Positions 34,619 through 43,765 of a DNA stretch of 64,000 bases are shown here, piece after piece (position 1 is the stretch's first letter; every line of letters begins with the position of its first letter). The DNA is from Alteribacillus bidgolensis (GTDB lineage: Bacteria; Bacillota; Bacilli; Bacillales; Marinococcaceae), in the NCBI RefSeq assembly GCF_002886255.1, contig NZ_KZ614149.1:1116001-1180000 (forward strand). The letters are read 5' to 3'. The position numbers and the translations under genes were made by a program. The notes beneath the pieces are model-generated. The model did not search any database. It saw only the letters and a program-made list of their open reading frames with translations, and was not told the origin of the DNA.

Positions 34619-35233
34619 CTATTCAACCTCCGCTAATTGTTTATATTTTTCTATTAAACGGTCTTTTTTGCAATGTTCTGCTGTTACAATCGCTTGAATT
34701 CGATCCACTGCTTTATCTACTTCATCGTTTTCCACAACATAATCATAGTTTTCCATCATCTCTAATTCTTCACGAGCAACTGTCATTCTTTTATTAATCA
34801 AGTCTTCGTTTTCCGTTCCTCTTCCAACAATGCGGCTTCGCAATTCAGCAAGGCTTGGCGGCATTAAAAAGATAAAAATACCTTCTGGATATCTTTCTTT
34901 TACTTTTTTGGCACCTTGCACTTCAATTTCAAGAATAATGTCTCTGCCTTTTTCTATTGTCTCTACCACGTAATCAAGCGGTGTACCGTAATAATTATCT
35001 ACGTACTTTGCCCATTCAAGCAGTTTATTTTCTTCAATCATCTGCTCAAATTCCTGCTTTGTTTTAAAGAAATAGTTTACTCCGTTTGCTTCCCCTTCTC
35101 GAGGCTGTCTTGTTGTAGCAGAAACAGAATATTCTATCTCCGTATCCACGCCGCGCAGGGCATTACACACTGTTCCTTTTCCCACGCCAGCTGGACCGGA
35201 TAAAACAATCAGCAGCCCTTTTTCATCTTTCAT
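34619..35233 (-). CDS. gmk: Guanylate kinase
   Basis: Phosphorylates GMP to GDP. P-loop LSGPAGVGKGTVCNAL near residue 15, the GMP-binding SATTRQPREGE and GVNYFF segments, and the lid region GRGTENEDLINKRM are visible. The start at ATG 35233 (MKDEKGLLIVLSG) agrees with the family; the longer frame begins at a TTG at 35257. It lies between remA and rpoZ, as in B. subtilis. Confidence 0.97.
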   Translation of the reverse strand: MKDEKGLLIVLSGPAGVGKGTVCNALRGVDTEIEYSVSATTRQPREGEANGVNYFFKTKQEFEQMIEENKLLEWAKYVDNYYGTPLDYVVETIEKGRDIILEIEVQGAKKVKERYPEGIFIFLMPPSLAELRSRIVGRGTENEDLINKRMTVAREELEMMENYDYVVENDEVDKAVDRIQAIVTAEHCKKDRLIEKYKQLAEVE

Positions 35234-35277
35234 TCTTTCCAACGCCTTTCTTGCCAAAATCCAATCAAATGTTGTTG

Positions 35278-35538
35278 TTAGTCGTCTGACATATCATCTT
35301 TTGTATTTAAACGCTGTGCAACCGTTTCCGGCTGTACAGCAGATAAAATCACATGATCACTGTCTGCAATAATGACTGCTCTTGTTCTTCTGCCATACGT
35401 TGCATCAACGAGCATATTTCTGTCCCTGGCTTCCTGAATAATACGTTTAATAGGAGCAGACTCGGGACTAACAATAGAAATAATACGATTAGCTGATACA
35501 ATGTTACCGAAACCGATGTTTATAAGTTTAATGTTCAC
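35278..35538 (-). CDS. remA: Biofilm regulatory protein RemA (YlzA)
   Basis: DNA-binding protein that activates matrix and osmoprotection genes in B. subtilis. The 86 residues show the highly conserved INIGFGNIVSANRIISIVSP and DATYGRRTRAVIIADSDHVI segments. The start is GTG at 35538 with GAGGG 6 bases upstream. It lies between yicC and gmk, the conserved position. Confidence 0.97.
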   Translation of the reverse strand: MNIKLINIGFGNIVSANRIISIVSPESAPIKRIIQEARDRNMLVDATYGRRTRAVIIADSDHVILSAVQPETVAQRLNTKDDMSDD

Positions 35539-35623
35539 TAGTATCCCTCACTTCATCAGGAGCGACAGCTACGCTCTATTTTTACCACTTAACTATAAAT
35601 ATATACGAAAATGCGTTCGCTGG

Positions 35624-36505
35624 CTACTCTATATTCTGTACTTGTTCTTTAACTTTTTCTAGTTCACTTTTTAAATCTACCACGAGATGGCTTAGTGATG
35701 CACTATTTGCCTTTGACCCGATTGTATTGATTTCCCTGTTCATTTCCTGGCCCAGAAAGTCTAATTTTCTTCCTTTTGCTCCATCCGCTTCTAGAGAGAG
35801 AATAAACTGATCATAATGAGAAAAAAGCCGGGTTAACTCTTCATCAACGTTGATTTTTTCTGCAAAAAATGCAACTTCTTGCAAAAGCCGGGTTTCATCT
35901 GGTTCATATTCACCGTCGATAAATTCTCTAATCCTTTCATACAGACGTTCTCGGTAAAGAGAAACGACTTCTGGTGCCTGTTCTTGAAGCTGCGAGGTTA
36001 GATGGTGCATGTTTTCGATCCGTTTTCTCACATCGTTTTGAAGCCTGATTCCTTCTTCAACTCTCATCTTGTGAAGTTCATTCGCTGCTTTTGAAACAGC
36101 TTTCTCAATGGCTTCTTGCCACTCTTCTTTCATTTGTGGACTCTCTTCAATTGGAGCAATATCAGGATGAAGTAAAAAATCCTGCAGTCTTAACTTGGAT
36201 TCAAAGACATTCAGCCGGTCCAGCTCTTCAGCTTGGTCTATATACTGGTCTAAAAGAGACCAGTCCACATTCACCTCTTTTGTAGATGGGGAAATCCCTT
36301 CTAATGTTATAAAAACATCTATTTTTCCACGTTCCACTTTCTCTAACACACACTTGCGCAGGCGGTCCTCTAGAGATAACAGCTGCCTTGGCATTCGAAA
36401 TTGTATATCACAAAATCGATGATTAACTGATTTCATTTCAACTAGAATACTTCCGCCGTCCTGTTCTAGGATCGCACGGCCAAATCCTGTCATGCTCACT
36501 GACAT
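35624..36505 (-). CDS. yicC: YicC/YloC family endoribonuclease
   Basis: YicC-family protein; E. coli YicC and its relatives act as endoribonucleases. It has the N-terminal SMTGFGRA motif, EMKSVNHRFCDIQFRMPR, and the C-terminal GRKLDFLGQEMNREINTIGSKA, all family signatures. ATG 36505 gives 293 residues and agrees with the family N-terminus. A GTG at 36514 has a better-spaced AGGAG and is an alternative start. Confidence 0.93.
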   Translation of the reverse strand: MSVSMTGFGRAILEQDGGSILVEMKSVNHRFCDIQFRMPRQLLSLEDRLRKCVLEKVERGKIDVFITLEGISPSTKEVNVDWSLLDQYIDQAEELDRLNVFESKLRLQDFLLHPDIAPIEESPQMKEEWQEAIEKAVSKAANELHKMRVEEGIRLQNDVRKRIENMHHLTSQLQEQAPEVVSLYRERLYERIREFIDGEYEPDETRLLQEVAFFAEKINVDEELTRLFSHYDQFILSLEADGAKGRKLDFLGQEMNREINTIGSKANSASLSHLVVDLKSELEKVKEQVQNIE

Positions 36506-36598
36506 GTCTATCACATCCGCTTCTCCTATTCTAACTAATTTTACCACCTGCCACAAGCGCATGAAAAGGGGAACCAGCTCAATCCCATAATTTTTTTA

Positions 36599-39265
36599 TT
36601 ATGAGGCTTTCGCTTTTCTTACATTAGTCTGACGAAAAAGTGTCTTTCCTGCAAGTGCAAAGGTAGGTATAGAAGCAAGTGCGAGAACAAGCGCCCATTC
36701 CATTGCACTAAGGGGAGTGGTATGAAAAATCGGCTGAAGCATTGGCGTGTAAATAACAAGTAAGAGCAAAAAGATTGATGATAAAACAGCTGCTGTTAAA
36801 TATTTATTTTCAAATGGATTTCTATCAAAGATTGTCTGATTGGTACGGCAGTCAAAAACATGGATAAGCTGAGCCATAACAAGCGTAGAGAAAGCAATCG
36901 TCTGTGCTCTAATTAAATCATTTGGCTGTTCATGAAGAGCTGTCATAAACCCAAGCAATGTCACACATCCAATTAAAAATCCTCTAGAGATAATTTTCCA
37001 TCCCATTCCACGAGCGAAAATACTTTCCTTCGCAGACCTAGGGGGCCGTTTCATTACATTGTTTTCCGGCTGATCGAGTCCTAGGGCCATGGCCGGCAGA
37101 CCATCTGTAATTAAATTAATCCATAGAATTTGTATAGCTACAAGGGGAAGCGGCATTCCAAGCATAACAGCAAAAAGCATAACTAATATTTCTCCAACAT
37201 TAGATGCGAGCATATAACGAATGAACTTACGGATATTTTCATAAATATTGCGGCCTTCTTTGATTGCCGAGCGAATAGTAGAGAAATTGTCGTCGCGTAA
37301 TATGAGAGCCGAGGCTTCTTTTGCTACATCGGTTCCTGTTTTCCCCATTGCAATACCGATATCTGCAGATTTAAGAGCAGGAGCATCATTTACTCCATCA
37401 CCTGTCATTGCAACAATGTGTCCCTGTTTCTTTAAAACATTTACAATATTTAATTTATCTTCCGGACTAACCCGTGCAAACACATATGCTCGCTGCATAA
37501 GTTTTTGTTTTTCTTTATCGGTTGCTTGATTCCACTCTTTTCCGGTAATAACAAGGCCATACTCTGGCAATAAGCCGATGTCTCTTGCAATCGCTGCTGC
37601 TGTATCTTTATGGTCTCCTGTAATCATAATTGTTTTAATACCAGCTTGACGACATTCCATAATCGCATCTTTTGCTTCCTGGCGAGGAGGGTCAATCATC
37701 CCCTCTACTCCAAGAAAAATAAGATTTCTTTCGGCGGCATCAGCACTATTGATGGTCTCTCCTGCTTTTAGCGGCCGATACGCAACCGCAATCGTACGCA
37801 ATGCTTTATTTGCCATATACCCGATCGTCTGCTTCACTTCATTTTTCTTATAAGTGGATAGCCGTTCTATTCGTCCGTTCGTATCAATATGAGAAGCTCT
37901 TTCAAGCAAAATATCGGGTGCTCCTTTCGTAATAATAAAAGATTCACCCTTCTTGTTTTTCACGAGTACAGACATGCGCTTTCGTTCCGAATCAAACGGG
38001 AAATCACGTTCCACTTTATGATTAGATAAAAGCATATTAAGTTCAATCCCGCACGAAGCAGCTGCTTCTAATAAAGCATTTTCTGTTGGATCTCCCTTCA
38101 TATCACTGTTTGCTGCGGTTTGTGAATGAGTCGAATCAACAGTAATTTGAGTACAAAGTGCACCATACGTTAATAGTTTTTCATTTTTTGTTTTTTGAAA
38201 AGATTTTTTTGGTTTTCGAAGCGACAGCCCGCTTCCATCCCATAACGCCGTCACTTTCATTTTATTTTGAGTCAGCGTACCTGTCTTGTCCGAACAAATA
38301 ACCGAAGCACAGCCCAGGGTTTCAACCGCTGGCAGCTGTCTTACAATCGCATTTCTTTTTATCATGCGTTGTACACCAAGAGCTAACACAACGGTTACAA
38401 TAGCCGGCAGTCCTTCAGGAATAGCTGCAACTGCAAGTGACACGCCGGAAAGAAACATTTTATACATAGGCTGGCCTTGCATAATACCAAGCACAACTAC
38501 TAATCCTGTAAGGATAAGCGCCCCTGTAATTAACATCGTTCCTAAGTGAGCAAGCCTTCGTTGCAGAGGGGTTTCATTTTTCTCCGAAGAGCTGAGTAAA
38601 TGAGCGATTTTTCCCATCTCTGTTTTCATTCCTGTAGCTACAATAACCCCAGTCGCATACCCTTTTGTAATCAATGTACCCGCAAACACCATATTTTGTT
38701 TTTCACCAATTGAAATGTCATCTTCATTTAAAACATCCGCTGTTTTTTGGACCGGGAAAGATTCACCTGTTAAGGCTGATTCTTCTGCAGTTAAACCGTT
38801 CGCTTCGAGCAGCCGAATATCAGCACTTACTTTATCCCCGCCGGTAAGCTTCACTATATCTCCAGGTACTGCTTCCATTGAAGGTATTGTTTTCCATTGG
38901 CCATTTCTTCTCACTGTTATTGTCGGAGAAGCCAATTCTTTTAAAGCATCAAGAGACTTTTCCGCTTTATTTTCTTGAATAAACCCGAGGATTCCATTCA
39001 TAATGACAATAAAAATTATGGTAATTGCGTCAATATATTCTCCTAACGCAGCAGAAATTGCAGTTGCCCCTAACAGGATGAGAATCATAGTATCCTGGAA
39101 CTGGTTTAAAAATAAAAGCCAGCCTGGTACCTTTTTCTTTTCTTCAAGTGTATTTGGTCCTACTTGTTTTAAACGAGCTTTAGCCTGTCCATGATCTAAT
39201 CCTGTTCCGGCAGTGACTTGTAATATGTGTTCCAATTTTTCTTTTGGTTGCTGATGCCAGTTCAT
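36599..39265 (-). CDS. yloB: Cation-transporting P-type ATPase, probable Ca2+ (YloB/PacL type)
   Basis: P2A-type pump, 888 residues, polytopic membrane protein. Visible are the actuator TGES, the M4 motif AAIPEGLPAIV with ion-binding Glu, the phosphorylation site DKTGTLTQNKM, KGAPD in the nucleotide domain and TGDGVNDAPALKSADIGIAMG. M6 reads WINLITDGLPAMALG, matching the Asn and Asp ligands of SERCA-type Ca pumps. GTGAGGG stands 5 bases before ATG 39265; an upstream GTG at 39277 overlaps that site. B. subtilis YloB is a sporulation-expressed Ca-ATPase at the same locus. Confidence 0.95.
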   Translation of the reverse strand: MNWHQQPKEKLEHILQVTAGTGLDHGQAKARLKQVGPNTLEEKKKVPGWLLFLNQFQDTMILILLGATAISAALGEYIDAITIIFIVIMNGILGFIQENKAEKSLDALKELASPTITVRRNGQWKTIPSMEAVPGDIVKLTGGDKVSADIRLLEANGLTAEESALTGESFPVQKTADVLNEDDISIGEKQNMVFAGTLITKGYATGVIVATGMKTEMGKIAHLLSSSEKNETPLQRRLAHLGTMLITGALILTGLVVVLGIMQGQPMYKMFLSGVSLAVAAIPEGLPAIVTVVLALGVQRMIKRNAIVRQLPAVETLGCASVICSDKTGTLTQNKMKVTALWDGSGLSLRKPKKSFQKTKNEKLLTYGALCTQITVDSTHSQTAANSDMKGDPTENALLEAAASCGIELNMLLSNHKVERDFPFDSERKRMSVLVKNKKGESFIITKGAPDILLERASHIDTNGRIERLSTYKKNEVKQTIGYMANKALRTIAVAYRPLKAGETINSADAAERNLIFLGVEGMIDPPRQEAKDAIMECRQAGIKTIMITGDHKDTAAAIARDIGLLPEYGLVITGKEWNQATDKEKQKLMQRAYVFARVSPEDKLNIVNVLKKQGHIVAMTGDGVNDAPALKSADIGIAMGKTGTDVAKEASALILRDDNFSTIRSAIKEGRNIYENIRKFIRYMLASNVGEILVMLFAVMLGMPLPLVAIQILWINLITDGLPAMALGLDQPENNVMKRPPRSAKESIFARGMGWKIISRGFLIGCVTLLGFMTALHEQPNDLIRAQTIAFSTLVMAQLIHVFDCRTNQTIFDRNPFENKYLTAAVLSSIFLLLLVIYTPMLQPIFHTTPLSAMEWALVLALASIPTFALAGKTLFRQTNVRKAKAS

Positions 39266-39336
39266 TCCATCCCTCACCCCTGGTTAAACGTATCAACACA
39301 TCATATTCAGACAAGCCGCAATTCATGCTATACTAA

Positions 39337-39431
39337 TTAGAAAAGCGAAGTGCGCTTAAGGTAAAGGTACTTCTACTAGAGACGCCTATGTCAACACTAA
39401 ACTGACTTCTGCAGGGTGCCTAAAGTATAAG
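39337..39431 (-). repeat. Possible strongly diverged member of the dispersed repeat
   Basis: It begins ATTAGAAAAG and ends CCTAAAGTATAAG, the same terminal sequences and length as the repeat family, but the interior differs and carries an AAGCG/CGCTT hairpin. It lies in the 270-base divergent gap between the P-type ATPase and rqcH. No other feature was recognised in that gap. Confidence 0.3.
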
Positions 39432-39535
39432 AAAGAGCGCCTTCGTAGGTAGAAGCCGTTAAACAGAGCGTTTCTTTTCCCAATGATTGAAAGTGATATG
39501 CTTTCTTAGTATTAGAGAGAGGATGTACTATACAT

Positions 39536-41254
39536 ATGTCTTTTGACGGAATTATGACAAGAGCGGTTATCCATGAATGCGAACAGCATTTATTAAACGG
39601 CAGAATAACAAAAATTAAACAACCATATAAAACAGACCTGCTTTTAACTATTCGTGCAAATCGAAAAAATAAACAGCTGTTAATTTCTGCAAACCCGAGC
39701 TTTTCAAGAATGCATTTGACCAATGCTTCCTTTGAAAATCCTCCTGAACCGCCCATGTTTTGCATGCTGCTTCGCAAACATATTGAGGGCGGTTTTATCA
39801 GGGAAATCAAACAAAATGAAATGGAGAGAATCGTCACATTTGTGATAGAAGGAAAAAATGAAATCGGAGATGTATCTATCAAGCATTTAATTATTGAAAT
39901 TATGGGCAAACATAGCAACATTATGCTTGTCGAAGAAGAATCCAATCAGATTTTAGACAGCATGAAACATCTGCCTCCTTCTGTAAACAGACACCGGACG
40001 ATATTACCTGGTAGAGAATACATTGGACCGCCAAAACAGCATAAAGCAGATCCATTAGCAGCAGACGAAAACGAGGTCCTTCGAAAGCTCGACAGCAATC
40101 AAGGAAAAATCGACCATCAGCTTGTCCAAGCGTTCACTGGACTTTCCCCGCAAACGGCTAAAGAAATTGTTCACCGCGCCGGCCTTGGCAGCACGGAAAA
40201 AATCGCTGCTTCGTTTACGGATGTAATGAAAAACGTTAAAGAGCACCACTACTATCCTCAAATAAAAAGTACGGACGGAAAGGAATACTACTCTGTCATA
40301 GAGTTAACACACCTAAAAGGCAGCACAAAAGTTTTCGATTCTGTCAGCGAACTGCTCGACCGTTTTCATTCTGGAAAAGCAGAAAGAGATCGTGTAAAAC
40401 AGCAAGCTCATGACTTAGAACGACTTTTACGAAATGAATGGCAAAAAAATAAGAAAAAGATTAAAAAGCTTGAAAAAACAGTGCAGCAAGCCGAAAAAGC
40501 CCATGACGCCCAAAAGTACGGGGAATTGCTCACTGCGAACCTGCATTTAATCAAAGGGGGAGAAAAAGAAATAGAGGTCATAGATTATTATGATGAAAAC
40601 GGCGGAACCCTTATCATACCTCTTAACCCTGAGAAAACTCCTTCAGAAAACGCTCAATCTTTTTTCCGTAAATACAATAAAGCTAAAACTTCTCTTGAAA
40701 TGGGAAAAAAGCAAATCAAGCAGACAAAAGAAGAAATGGTTTATCTTGAACAATTAATTCAACAATTAGAGTCTGCTGCTCCTTCTGATATTGATGAAAT
40801 TAGAGAAGAACTTTCGGAACAAGGTTATGTGAAAAAGCGTGCCAAAAAAGGCAAGAAAAAACATAAACCAGCAAAGCCGGTTCTTGAAAAATATGTTTCT
40901 AATGACGGCACCGAAATATTGGTAGGAAAAAACAACAAACAAAATGAATACTTGACGAGCCGAGTCGCTCATAAAGAAGACACATGGCTGCATACAAAAG
41001 AAATTCCCGGCTCTCATGTTGTCATTCGCAGTAATTCATTAAGCGAACAAACGCTCTTAGAAGCAGCAAACATCGCTGCATATTATTCCAAAGCGAAAGA
41101 TTCAGCTTCCGTTCCAGTTGACTATACAAAAATTAAGCACGTGAGAAAACCAAACGGCGCAAAACCCGGTTTTGTCACCTATGAACAGCAGTCTACTGTC
41201 TTTGTGACACCTGATGAGGATTTAATTTTAAAACTGCGGGACTCTAGCAGCTAA
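39536..41254 (+). CDS. rqcH: Ribosome quality control factor RqcH (NFACT, YloA/FbpA)
   Basis: Binds 50S subunits with stalled peptidyl-tRNA and drives C-terminal Ala tailing for degradation; older annotations call it a fibronectin-binding protein. The 572 residues show NFACT-N (about 1-200; MSFDGIMTRAVIHECEQHLL), an HhH region, a long basic coiled coil (about 275-430) and NFACT-R (about 445-560; LVGKNNKQNEYLTSRVAH followed by DTWLHTKEIPGSHVVIR). GAGAGGATG lies upstream of ATG 39536. It is the longest of only three plus-strand genes and is divergent from the P-type ATPase gene, as in B. subtilis. Confidence 0.97.
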   Translation: MSFDGIMTRAVIHECEQHLLNGRITKIKQPYKTDLLLTIRANRKNKQLLISANPSFSRMHLTNASFENPPEPPMFCMLLRKHIEGGFIREIKQNEMERIVTFVIEGKNEIGDVSIKHLIIEIMGKHSNIMLVEEESNQILDSMKHLPPSVNRHRTILPGREYIGPPKQHKADPLAADENEVLRKLDSNQGKIDHQLVQAFTGLSPQTAKEIVHRAGLGSTEKIAASFTDVMKNVKEHHYYPQIKSTDGKEYYSVIELTHLKGSTKVFDSVSELLDRFHSGKAERDRVKQQAHDLERLLRNEWQKNKKKIKKLEKTVQQAEKAHDAQKYGELLTANLHLIKGGEKEIEVIDYYDENGGTLIIPLNPEKTPSENAQSFFRKYNKAKTSLEMGKKQIKQTKEEMVYLEQLIQQLESAAPSDIDEIREELSEQGYVKKRAKKGKKKHKPAKPVLEKYVSNDGTEILVGKNNKQNEYLTSRVAHKEDTWLHTKEIPGSHVVIRSNSLSEQTLLEAANIAAYYSKAKDSASVPVDYTKIKHVRKPNGAKPGFVTYEQQSTVFVTPDEDLILKLRDSSS

Positions 41255-41394
41255 AACTCATTATTAAATAAAGTCAGTCACAAATGAGGGGATATTAGCG
41301 TGTGCTGAAAAAATAATCCATTGATCTTTTCTGGATACATCTCTGTTCATTGAAGAACGTTATTAATCAACGCTTCCTGCTAATAAAAGCTGTA

Positions 41395-41431
41395 TCAAAG
41401 AGCCGTCCCCTGCTTGGACGGCTTTGTTTTA
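41395..41431 (+). terminator. Terminator between rqcH and the methyltransferase relic
   Basis: AGCCGTCC and GGACGGCT form a perfect stem followed by TTGTTTT on the plus strand. On the minus strand the tail is CTTTG, so it can act in both directions for the convergent genes. It lies about 140 bases past the rqcH stop; that stretch holds nothing else recognisable. Confidence 0.8.
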
Positions 41432-42110
41432 GGAAGGTTTAACTTTAGGCGGTTTCTTCTTAATAGGCGGAAAACCAAGATTTTCTAATCCTACTCCGAT
41501 TCGATTTTTGTCAAAAGGGCCAGTACGTCAAGTGCTGTTTCTTGTTCCAATTTTTTAGTACCATTCTCATATAAAAGTTCACTTAACTGTACGCTGTCAA
41601 ATCGATGCCTTCTTGGAGCAACATTCGCCCATTTGAGAAAAGTTTTTTTTCAAAAGCCTTGAAATAACTCGTCAGACGCAATTTTTCAGCCGCTAGAGGA
41701 TCGATCCATTTGGCGTGTCGGGTTTAACAATATACTCACGCCTTTCGATTTTGTTACCGCTCTATAACCAGCGTCGAAATACATCAAGAGTTCCGTCTTT
41801 AAAAGGCAGCGCATAAGCGTCCCCTACTATAAAAGCGGAAGATGTTCTTTCAGCTCGAGTCTTTGCCAACTCTCTCGCTTTTTTTATCATTCCTTCTGAC
41901 AAGTCCACTCCTGTTAAGAGAGATGCTTCGTTAACATCTTTAAATAACAGTCTTTCTGTACCGCAGCCCTATGTCTAAAATTTTCTTTTTTTCCCGCGAT
42001 CCACTTTTATCTTTTAAAAGTTTATGAAGATTGGACAACCAGTTGGTTTGTGCCATGTTATCAAAGAATGCAACTTGTTCGCTGAATTCCTTCCCTGTCA
42101 TTTTACGCAT
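41429..42110 (-). pseudogene. Decayed class I SAM-dependent methyltransferase gene
   Basis: Read on the minus strand from ATG 42110 (MRKMTGKEFSEQVAFFDNMA) the product runs to KILDIG, where an extra base in the CCC at 41967-41969 breaks the SAM motif; the next frame continues CGTERLLFKDVNEASLLTGVD, LSEGMIKKARE and GDAYALPFKDGTLDVF. A second shift near 41775 leads to KGVSILLNPTRQMDRSSSG, TGA (41686), KIASDELFQGF, TGA (41650) and FLKWANVAPRRHRFDSVQLS. A third shift near 41510 leads to KNRIGVGLENLGFPPIKKK and TAA at 41429, next to the terminator. The original length would be about 227 residues. The substrate is unknown. Confidence 0.88.
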
Positions 42111-42271
42111 GATTAATTTCCTATCTACCACGATTATTGCTCATCTGTCTGCACAACGCCCTGTACCGAAGATATGATGTGGGTTTTTACAGATAAGAAT
42201 ATTATTACGTTTACTTAATCTCTTCAAGAAGGAACTTTCCACGATTGGGTGTAAGGCAAGAAGAGAACATT

Positions 42272-42367
42272 CTAGATAAATTCAGCTTGCCGGAAAGTCC
42301 AAATAACAGGAGTCTTAATCTTTCCTTATATTTTATTTCTATAACAAAGTTAAACTTAATGAAAATA
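42272..42367 (-). repeat. Dispersed intergenic repeat, copy 4 (degenerate)
   Basis: Keeps CAGCTTGCCG, AAGTCCAAAT, GGAGTCTTA, CTTATATTTT and AACAAAGTTAAACTT in the same order and spacing as copies 1-3, with many substitutions and a weak first hairpin. It begins directly after the pyrE terminator. With that terminator it accounts for part of the 300-base gap between pyrE and the methyltransferase relic; no gene was seen in the rest. Confidence 0.72.
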
Positions 42368-42400
42368 AAAAAAGAGTGCGAAAAAAATTTCACACCCTCA
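42367..42400 (-). terminator. Terminator of the pyr operon
   Basis: On the minus strand GTGTGAAA pairs with TTTCGCAC (one wobble), flanked by GAG/CTC, and is followed by TTTTTTT. It lies 11 bases past pyrE. Confidence 0.85.
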
Positions 42401-42410
42401 TGCATATAAC

Positions 42411-43061
42411 CTATTTACTAGACGAAATGCTCGCTTTTAACCAGTTTTCACTTTCAGGATTCTTCCTCCACATTTTCAGTCTTGTATGTTGTTGTTCCGT
42501 TATATATTGGTCCTCAAGAGCTGCCTCAAGCAATGTTTCGTAATCTGTCAGTGTATGACTCTTCAAGTTAGCATCGTTCAGCATACTTTTCCCTTTTTCT
42601 AAACCATAAGTGAAAATAGCAGCAGTTCCTAACACTTCTGCTTTTTCTGCCTGCAAAGCTTCTTGTACCTTAATGACACTTCCCCCTGTAGAGATGAGAT
42701 CCTCCACAATTACTGCTTTGGCACCTTCTTGCAGAAACCCTTCGATTTGATTTCCTTTTCCGTGCGATTTCGAAGAACTGCGGACATAAATCATCGGAAG
42801 TCCCATTTTATCAGCAACCAGGGCAGCATGAGGAATTCCGGCAGTAGCTGTACCGGCAATAACGTCTGCTTCCGGGTATTCTTTTTCGATTAAAGCTTTT
42901 AACCCTTCTGCAATACTTTGACGAAGAGCAGGGTAGGAAAGGGTTAGTCTGTTATCACAATATATCGGCGATTTTATTCCTGATGACCAGGTGAAAGGTT
43001 CATCTGGTTTTAAGCTGACTGCTTCTATTTTTAATAATTCTTGAGCTAACCATTGTTTCAT
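42411..43061 (-). CDS. pyrE: Orotate phosphoribosyltransferase
   Basis: Converts orotate and PRPP to OMP. The 216 residues carry FTWSSGIKSPIYCDNR, GTATAGIPHAA and the PRPP-binding AVIVEDLISTGGSVIK. The ATG at 43061 overlaps the pyrF stop as ATGA. It is the last gene of the pyr operon and is followed by the operon terminator. Confidence 0.99.
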   Translation of the reverse strand: MKQWLAQELLKIEAVSLKPDEPFTWSSGIKSPIYCDNRLTLSYPALRQSIAEGLKALIEKEYPEADVIAGTATAGIPHAALVADKMGLPMIYVRSSSKSHGKGNQIEGFLQEGAKAVIVEDLISTGGSVIKVQEALQAEKAEVLGTAAIFTYGLEKGKSMLNDANLKSHTLTDYETLLEAALEDQYITEQQHTRLKMWRKNPESENWLKASISSSK

Positions 43062-43765
43062 GTTTCATTCCTCCACTGCTTTTTTATTTCGTTATATTGC
43101 TGATACGGATTGTCAGCACGCGTAATGCTTCTTCCTACGACGATGGCGTCACTACCGCGCTCGCTTGCTTCACCCGGGGTTACTACCCGTTTTTGATCAT
43201 CTGCACTATTGTTTGAAAGTCTAATACCTGGGGTGACACAAGCAAAATCGGAGCTTACATGTTGTTTAATATACGGCGCTTCATGCGCTGAACAAACAAC
43301 ACCTTGAAGTCCGGCTTGCTTTGCATTATCCGCATAATGAATGACGGTGTCTTGCAGTGATTTGTCAATAGCAAGTTCGTTTTTCATCATTTGCTCAGAC
43401 GTACTTGTCAGCTGGGTAACAGCAATACAGTCGGGAGAATTGTTATTCGCTCCAGAAGCTAATCCCTCTCTAGCTGCTTCCATCATTTTTATACCGCCGG
43501 ATGCATGTACGGTCATTAAATCTACCTGTAAGGAAGCAAGCTGCCTTGCTGCTGCTTTTACTGTGTTAGGAATATCGTGGAGCTTTAGGTCCAAAAACAG
43601 CTGATGACCTGCTACTTTCCACTCTTCTACCAATGCAGGGCCTTCTCGGTAAAATAATTCCATTCCTACTTTAAGAAATAATTTTTCGTTCCCAAAAGAA
43701 GTGAGAAATGCATTTGCTGATTGCTTGTCTTTAAAATCCATTGCTATAATTAACGGCTTATTCAA
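43058..43765 (-). CDS. pyrF: Orotidine 5'-phosphate decarboxylase
   Basis: Last step to UMP. The 235 residues carry IIAMDFKD, the catalytic LFLDLKLHDIPNT and the phosphate-binding TPGIR. The open frame extends to 43828, but homology starts at the TTG at 43765 (product LNKPLIIAMDF), which has AAGGAG 10 bases upstream and overlaps the pyrD stop as TTGA. This start is preferred. Confidence 0.98.
   Translation of the reverse strand: MNKPLIIAMDFKDKQSANAFLTSFGNEKLFLKVGMELFYREGPALVEEWKVAGHQLFLDLKLHDIPNTVKAAARQLASLQVDLMTVHASGGIKMMEAAREGLASGANNNSPDCIAVTQLTSTSEQMMKNELAIDKSLQDTVIHYADNAKQAGLQGVVCSAHEAPYIKQHVSSDFACVTPGIRLSNNSADDQKRVVTPGEASERGSDAIVVGRSITRADNPYQQYNEIKKQWRNET

Noticed and set aside
36528..36556. 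TTGTGG-17 bp-TAGAAT promoter-like sequence before yicC
   Set aside because: The predicted start site falls at or past the best ribosome binding site, so it is probably fortuitous.
39487..39515. TTGAAA-17 bp-TATTAG promoter-like sequence before rqcH
   Set aside because: A start from it would leave too little leader to include the rqcH ribosome binding site.
39397..39945. 182-codon minus-strand ORF overlapping the start of rqcH
   Set aside because: It is antisense to the well-supported NFACT-N coding region, lacks family features and has no ribosome site.
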